Assembly (NCBI RefSeq): GCF_014678725.1
Contig: NZ_CP061497.1
Span: 1,628,001 to 1,692,000, forward strand
Direction of reading: 5' to 3'
Source of the DNA: Thermomonas sp. XSG
GTDB taxonomy: Bacteria > Pseudomonadota > Gammaproteobacteria > Xanthomonadales > Xanthomonadaceae
Length of the DNA: 64,000 nucleotides
The translations under genes were made by a program, and so were the position numbers. The notes under the pieces are model-generated. The model had not been told where the DNA came from and searched no databases. It saw only the letters and a list, made by a program, of their open reading frames with translations. Shown here piece by piece: positions 60,755 through 64,000 of this stretch. The number at the start of each line of letters is the position of its first letter. The stretch's first letter is position 1.

Positions 60755-61099
60755 ATGCGCGTCTGGAGAGAAGTCTCTCTAGCTATCTTATTGGCTCTAC
60801 CGGGTTGGAGTTTCGGCCACAGCGGTGGACTCAATAAGGAGGGCTGCCATACCAACCGCAAGACGGGCGACTACCATTGCCATCGTGGTTCACGGACTCC
60901 GCCTCCGCCGGCGTCCCGCCAGGGGTTCGCGCCTTCGCAACTTGCCCCACAACAACGCGCAACTAGGGCTTTTCGCAATTGTGCGGAAGCACGCGCTGCC
61001 GGTGCCGCACCTGTGCGGCGTGGCGATCCTGGCTATGGCGCGCACCTAGATCGGGACAATGACGGGGTGGGTTGCGAGCCGTACCGTGGGCGCCCATAG
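60755..61099 (+). CDS. cassette 7: exported YHYH/excalibur-type protein
   Basis: 114 residues. A signal peptide ends at GWSFG. HSGGLNKEGCHTNRKTGDYHCHRG is the short His/Cys motif found before excalibur domains (core GDYHCHRG). A Pro-rich linker follows, then the excalibur domain: FRNCAEARAAGAAPVRRGDPGY and LDRDNDGVGCEP (a DxDxDGxxCE calcium loop). Members are often fused to nucleases or peptidases, but here the pair stands alone. Confidence 0.83.
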   Translation: MRVWREVSLAILLALPGWSFGHSGGLNKEGCHTNRKTGDYHCHRGSRTPPPPASRQGFAPSQLAPQQRATRAFRNCAEARAAGAAPVRRGDPGYGAHLDRDNDGVGCEPYRGRP

Positions 61100-61104
61100 T
61101 TGCG

Positions 61105-61164
61105 CCCTAACAATTCATTCAAGCCGACGCCGCTTCGCGGCGCGGCTTAACTCAGGTGTTAGGC
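61105..61164 (+). repeat. attC site 7 (60 bp)
   Basis: Core CCCTAAC to GTTAGGC; ATTCATTC variant. Confidence 0.92.
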
Positions 61165-61170
61165 CGCAAG

Positions 61171-61581
61171 ATGCGAGATCGCAGCATTCCAACTGCAGAC
61201 CTGCTGCTGGATACGTCACGCATATTGGCGCGGCTGCTTCCTGTCTGGGGCGCCATTGCGCTGGTCAAGTTCATGGCGGTTCGGTTCATGGGCGCGTCCG
61301 GGGCGCCCTTTGCGGTGCCTCTGCTGTTTGGCGCCTTCTTCTTTGCGGCGCCGTTGGCTGCGTCTGGGCTGCGCAGCCGTCGGCGCATCAGGCTCGCATC
61401 TTGGGCGTCGGCTCGAGCCTTGCTGTTTTGCTTCGTTTGGGGGGCAATAGTGGTGTCGGCGTTCGTCGCAACGCTGCAGGTATGGCAAGGTATGGCTGCC
61501 ACTCCGTTCAACTACTTGGTAGCGGCGTTAGCCGCCGGGTCGTTCTGCTTGGTCATTGCCACCATCCCCAGCCGGTGGTAA
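61171..61581 (+). CDS. cassette 8: multi-span membrane protein, unknown
   Basis: 136 residues from the ATG at 61171. About four hydrophobic segments (roughly 20-40, 46-66, 82-102, 112-132) with a basic loop LRSRRRIRL. No family recognised. GC content is high for this array. Confidence 0.65.
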   Translation: MRDRSIPTADLLLDTSRILARLLPVWGAIALVKFMAVRFMGASGAPFAVPLLFGAFFFAAPLAASGLRSRRRIRLASWASARALLFCFVWGAIVVSAFVATLQVWQGMAATPFNYLVAALAAGSFCLVIATIPSRW

Positions 61582-61592
61582 CCGGCTTTGCG

Positions 61593-61652
61593 GCCTAACA
61601 ATTCGTCCAAGCCGACGCCGCTTCGCGGCGCGGCTTAACTCAGGTGTTAGGG
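61593..61652 (+). repeat. attC site 8 (60 bp)
   Basis: Core GCCTAAC to GTTAGGG; body identical to site 1. Confidence 0.92.
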
Positions 61653-61665
61653 CTCTGGAGACCTC

Positions 61666-62211
61666 ATGTCGCTCGCTGTCGCAACGCTGATTACTTCGCT
61701 ATTGAGTATGCCTACTGGCGGACCAAAGCCTGAACACAATGAGTTCGTGCAGTTGTTCGCTGCCACCTGCATGGCGAACACCTTCTCGCCCGACAAGCTT
61801 CGCAACACGCTAAACAGCGAACTCACGCCCGAGCTTCCTCCTGAACGCGCAACTCCTTTATTGCGTGGAAATTCCGGTACAGCTTGGGAAGTATTTTTTG
61901 GCAAGGGACAATATGCCGTTGCGTTGACCCAATCTGGAGTCTGTGCTGTCTTCGCTCGCCATGCCGAGATCAGCGAGGTCCAAGAGGGATTCATCAGATT
62001 CGTCTCTTCGGCACCAGAACCAATGGTGTCACGCAAGATTGATTCGCCGCACGCTGGCCCTAACTCAGAAGACCTGACCACGACCGCTTACGCTTGGTCT
62101 CGTCCAGGTGAGCGCCTAGAGATCGTTTTCACTCTGACCACTTCTAAAATCGCTCGCGATCCTGAGATTCAGGCCATGGCGTCAGTGGCACTGTCCCAGT
62201 CAGAGCCCTAA
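61666..62211 (+). CDS. cassette 9: unknown protein
   Basis: 181 residues, ATG at 61666 with GGAG upstream. A weak hydrophobic N-terminus (LAVATLITSLLSM) may be a signal. EFVQLFAATCMANTFSPDKLRN resembles a small family of neisserial-type (lipo)proteins, but I am not confident. The rest is beta-rich (AWEVFFGKGQYAVALTQSGVCAVFAR). The stop is in the next attC. Confidence 0.65.
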   Translation: MSLAVATLITSLLSMPTGGPKPEHNEFVQLFAATCMANTFSPDKLRNTLNSELTPELPPERATPLLRGNSGTAWEVFFGKGQYAVALTQSGVCAVFARHAEISEVQEGFIRFVSSAPEPMVSRKIDSPHAGPNSEDLTTTAYAWSRPGERLEIVFTLTTSKIARDPEIQAMASVALSQSEP

Positions 62212-62265
62212 CAATTCGTCCAAGCCGACGCCGCTTCGCGGCGCGGCTTAACTCAGGTGTTAGGT
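62206..62265 (+). repeat. attC site 9 (60 bp)
   Basis: Core CCCTAAC to GTTAGGT; body identical to site 1. Confidence 0.92.
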
Positions 62266-63073
62266 GTCCGTGACAGAGACTCTCCCTCCCCATGTAAAGC
62301 GGATGCTGGATGCATTTAGCAAGCCAGCCGAGAAGCTCAGGAACGAGAACCCCAAGGGGAGGTGGGAGCATACCCTTGAGAGAAATGCCTCGTTGATTTC
62401 CGCGCCTTGGGACTATGAAGGCGGCGTAGTAGACGAAACACGAGAGATCACCTTCCTACGAGACTTCTTTAATCTCTTTCATGAGTGCATGCACTCATGC
62501 CAAACAATGGATGTGATTAGCGTCCTGACTCGGCAAACGCTCTCTCAAACCCCGGACGAGCATCTAACCACCGTAATCACCTACTGGAGCGAGTCTTACC
62601 TCAACGAGGTCTACATTCTCAAGCTTAGACTCGGTGATTTCGTCACGTACGCCGAGCGAAAGTACAAGAAGGACAAAGATTTCGCAGAGCCAATTGTCGG
62701 AATCTGCAAAGACCTTCGCGAGTTTGCGGAAAAGCAGCTCGCTCCATTCATTACTACCCGAGGCGAGCATGTTCACAGCCGTCGCTACCGGAGCACAGAT
62801 CCAGAGCTGGCGAGACTTGGCGTGCTCGACGTCTCAATCAATAGTCTGGGTCAAACAGAGCTAAAGCCCGTGCGAGATGAAGCCATTCAAGCTGCAACTG
62901 CCTGGCTCTTCAAACAAACCGACCGAGCCGCCGAGACCTGTTGGGCGCTGTTTGACGGAACTTGCATGGTCCTCGCTGAAGGGATCGTCACAGAGAATGA
63001 CTGGATCATTGTCCCCATTCCTTTTAAGGACAATCCAGATCCATTCCTCAAAGACTTCAACGCAGACACCTAA
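62264..63073 (+). CDS. cassette 10: unknown protein with an HExxH motif
   Basis: 269 residues; GTG at 62264 overlaps the attC core, and GTG at 62270 is an equal choice. No signal peptide. DFFNLFHECMHSCQTMD contains HECMH, the zinc-binding HExxH of metallopeptidases, near residue 75, with no obvious downstream Glu ligand motif I can assign. The C-terminal half is helical and charged. Peptidase activity is a hypothesis. Largest cassette in the array. Confidence 0.65.
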   Translation: MSVTETLPPHVKRMLDAFSKPAEKLRNENPKGRWEHTLERNASLISAPWDYEGGVVDETREITFLRDFFNLFHECMHSCQTMDVISVLTRQTLSQTPDEHLTTVITYWSESYLNEVYILKLRLGDFVTYAERKYKKDKDFAEPIVGICKDLREFAEKQLAPFITTRGEHVHSRRYRSTDPELARLGVLDVSINSLGQTELKPVRDEAIQAATAWLFKQTDRAAETCWALFDGTCMVLAEGIVTENDWIIVPIPFKDNPDPFLKDFNADT

Positions 63074-63175
63074 CAATTCGTTCAAGCCGAGATCGCTTCG
63101 CGGCCGCGGAGTTGTTCGGTAAATTGTCACAACGCCGCGGCCGCAAAGCGCTCCAGCTTAACTCAGGTGTTAGGT
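63068..63175 (+). repeat. attC site 10 (108 bp, long type)
   Basis: Core ACCTAAC to GTTAGGT. Same size class as site 4 with shared GCGGCC/GGCCGC arms and many changes in the loop. Confidence 0.9.
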
Positions 63176-63178
63176 GCC

Positions 63179-63625
63179 ATGCGAACCACCATCGCCATGC
63201 TCGTTACAGCAGCACTATTGATGACAACGCAGCGGGCCGCCGCGTGCACAATTTTCTGGGACGACCGGCCGGACACTATCTTCCAGAAAAGCGATTCTGT
63301 ATTTCTGGCTTATCCGCTCAAGATCTCACCGGACCCCGATGAAATACAGCAACTCAGACCAGATGCGTTCTTTCAACAGACGGTGATCTGGCGTGTTGTT
63401 AGATCATGGAAGGGAAATTTATCGGCGGGTGACACAGTCGTTACCGTGCGCAGCATCGACAGAATGGACGCATGCTCAGGTTGGAGCGTGACTACCAGGT
63501 ATGACCCACGAATTCTCTATTCATCCGGGGATGCATCTCCCGCCGTCATCCAGGGGCTATCGTTAGAAGATGCTACTCTGCAACTCAACAGATTGGTTCG
63601 CAGGCGCCAAGGAGTTGGGAAATAG
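63179..63625 (+). CDS. cassette 11: exported protein, possible TIMP/NTR-like fold
   Basis: 148 residues from the ATG at 63179. A signal peptide ends near QRAAAC. The mature protein begins CTIFWDDRPDTIFQKSDSVFLA, similar in style to bacterial TIMP-like or netrin-like domains that start with a Cys. A second Cys lies in MDACSGW. Family assignment is tentative. Confidence 0.65.
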   Translation: MRTTIAMLVTAALLMTTQRAAACTIFWDDRPDTIFQKSDSVFLAYPLKISPDPDEIQQLRPDAFFQQTVIWRVVRSWKGNLSAGDTVVTVRSIDRMDACSGWSVTTRYDPRILYSSGDASPAVIQGLSLEDATLQLNRLVRRRQGVGK

Positions 63626-63632
63626 AGATGGC

Positions 63633-63692
63633 ACCTAACAATTCGTCCAAGCCGACGCCGCTTCGCGGCGCGGCTTAACTCAGGTGTTAGGT
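63633..63692 (+). repeat. attC site 11 (60 bp)
   Basis: Core ACCTAAC to GTTAGGT; body identical to site 1. Confidence 0.92.
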
Positions 63693-63697
63693 GGCTT

Positions 63698-64000
63698 GTG
63701 AACACTCTAGCTATCTTGCTGGCAATTCTCGGATCACCAGCAATTTCCTCCGAGCCTCAGTTCAAGATCATTACCGCAGAGCCATTACAACAATTCATGG
63801 CTTTCGGTCGCATCACTGATGGGTTCGAGGCTGAAATGCGCAAAGCAATCGCCGGAAGTCCGAACCTAAAACGTGTTTACATCGAAAGCACCGGCGGCAA
63901 GACCCTAGAGGCCAAGCGCACAGCTCAATTGTTAAATACGCACGGAATCACTATTCGCGTCGCCGGAAGATGCGCCAGTGCATGCGTCGCTCTGTGGGCT
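63698..64000 (+). CDS. cassette 12 (partial): exported ClpP-like protein
   Basis: 101 residues are visible from a GTG at 63698; the gene runs off the right edge. A signal peptide (NTLAILLAILGSPAISS) leads to FGRITDGFEAEMRKAI, RVYIESTGGKTLEAKRTAQ and GITIRVAGRCASACVALWA. The STGG loop and the CASAC segment with a Ser at the expected nucleophile place match the ClpP/crotonase-type serine protease-like family of exported proteins. The start codon is inferred from position. Confidence 0.7.
   Translation, partial: MNTLAILLAILGSPAISSEPQFKIITAEPLQQFMAFGRITDGFEAEMRKAIAGSPNLKRVYIESTGGKTLEAKRTAQLLNTHGITIRVAGRCASACVALWA

Larger units (their letters stand above)
56485..64000. mobile_element. chromosomal-type integron with at least twelve cassettes
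   Basis: IntI on the minus strand, attI near 57607-57676, and an array on the plus strand to the window edge. Eleven attC sites separate twelve cassettes of about 320-910 bp; the last is cut. Nine of eleven attC sites are nearly identical, pointing to a resident array rather than a mobile class 1 integron. No antibiotic-resistance gene or qacEdelta1 is present. Confidence 0.93.

Noticed and set aside
58333..63692. CRISPR-like reading of the regular repeats
   Set aside because: Repeats are 60 or 108 bp, spaced 280-800 bp by open reading frames, and fit attC architecture. No cas genes are near.

Overview
The window looks like a chromosomal segment of a GC-rich gammaproteobacterium of the Xanthomonadaceae/Lysobacteraceae (Lysobacter, Luteimonas, Pseudoxanthomonas or similar). 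This is inferred from gene content: a HslV with a 12-residue propeptide, an ECF43-like sigma factor paired with a Ser/Thr kinase, CopL-CopA-CopB, and an integron with short attC sites. No rRNA or tRNA gene was found, and no gene-free stretch exceeds about 300 bp.

1-31.6 kb is core-like. It holds lipoproteins, Rep helicase, thymidine kinase, HslU/HslV protease, two family-2 glycosyltransferases, XerC, and a signalling block (REC-EAL phosphodiesterase, hybrid histidine kinase with a C-terminal HPt, SixA-like phosphohistidine phosphatase). A lipid and hydrolase block follows (PLD family, YkvA-like, hotdog thioesterase, PlsC-like acyltransferase, YheT-like hydrolase, YbhB-like protein). Then come the ECF sigma/kinase pair, MutM, a fatty-acid desaturase, an EF-hand protein, a cold-shock protein, an M13 peptidase, a cNMP/CBS/DUF294 protein and a DnaQ-like exonuclease.

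31.7-43.4 kb is a run of minus-strand genes dominated by metal efflux: a small His-rich leader gene, CzcC-CzcB-CzcA, HupE/UreJ, a membrane-anchored protein, a small periplasmic protein, a His-tailed MFS exporter and a YqaA-like protein. A chromate transporter lies beside it.

43.4-56.4 kb is a copper island between two paralogous short tyrosine recombinases. The first is split by a 1200-bp IS3-family (IS407-like) element with a 13-bp inverted repeat and 4-bp target duplication. The island has a MerR-regulated unit (MerR, P1B copper ATPase, EF-hand protein, membrane DUF305 protein), a divergent periplasmic DUF305 protein, and an operon copL-copA-copB-cytochrome c-NTF2-like-DUF411.

56.5-64 kb is an integron: IntI integrase on the minus strand, an attI region with two small inverted repeats, then at least twelve cassettes on the plus strand separated by eleven attC sites (nine of 60 bp, two of 108 bp). 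The last cassette runs off the end. Most cassette products are unknown; eight of twelve look secreted, lipid-anchored or membrane-bound. GC content falls visibly in the array, as expected for captured genes.
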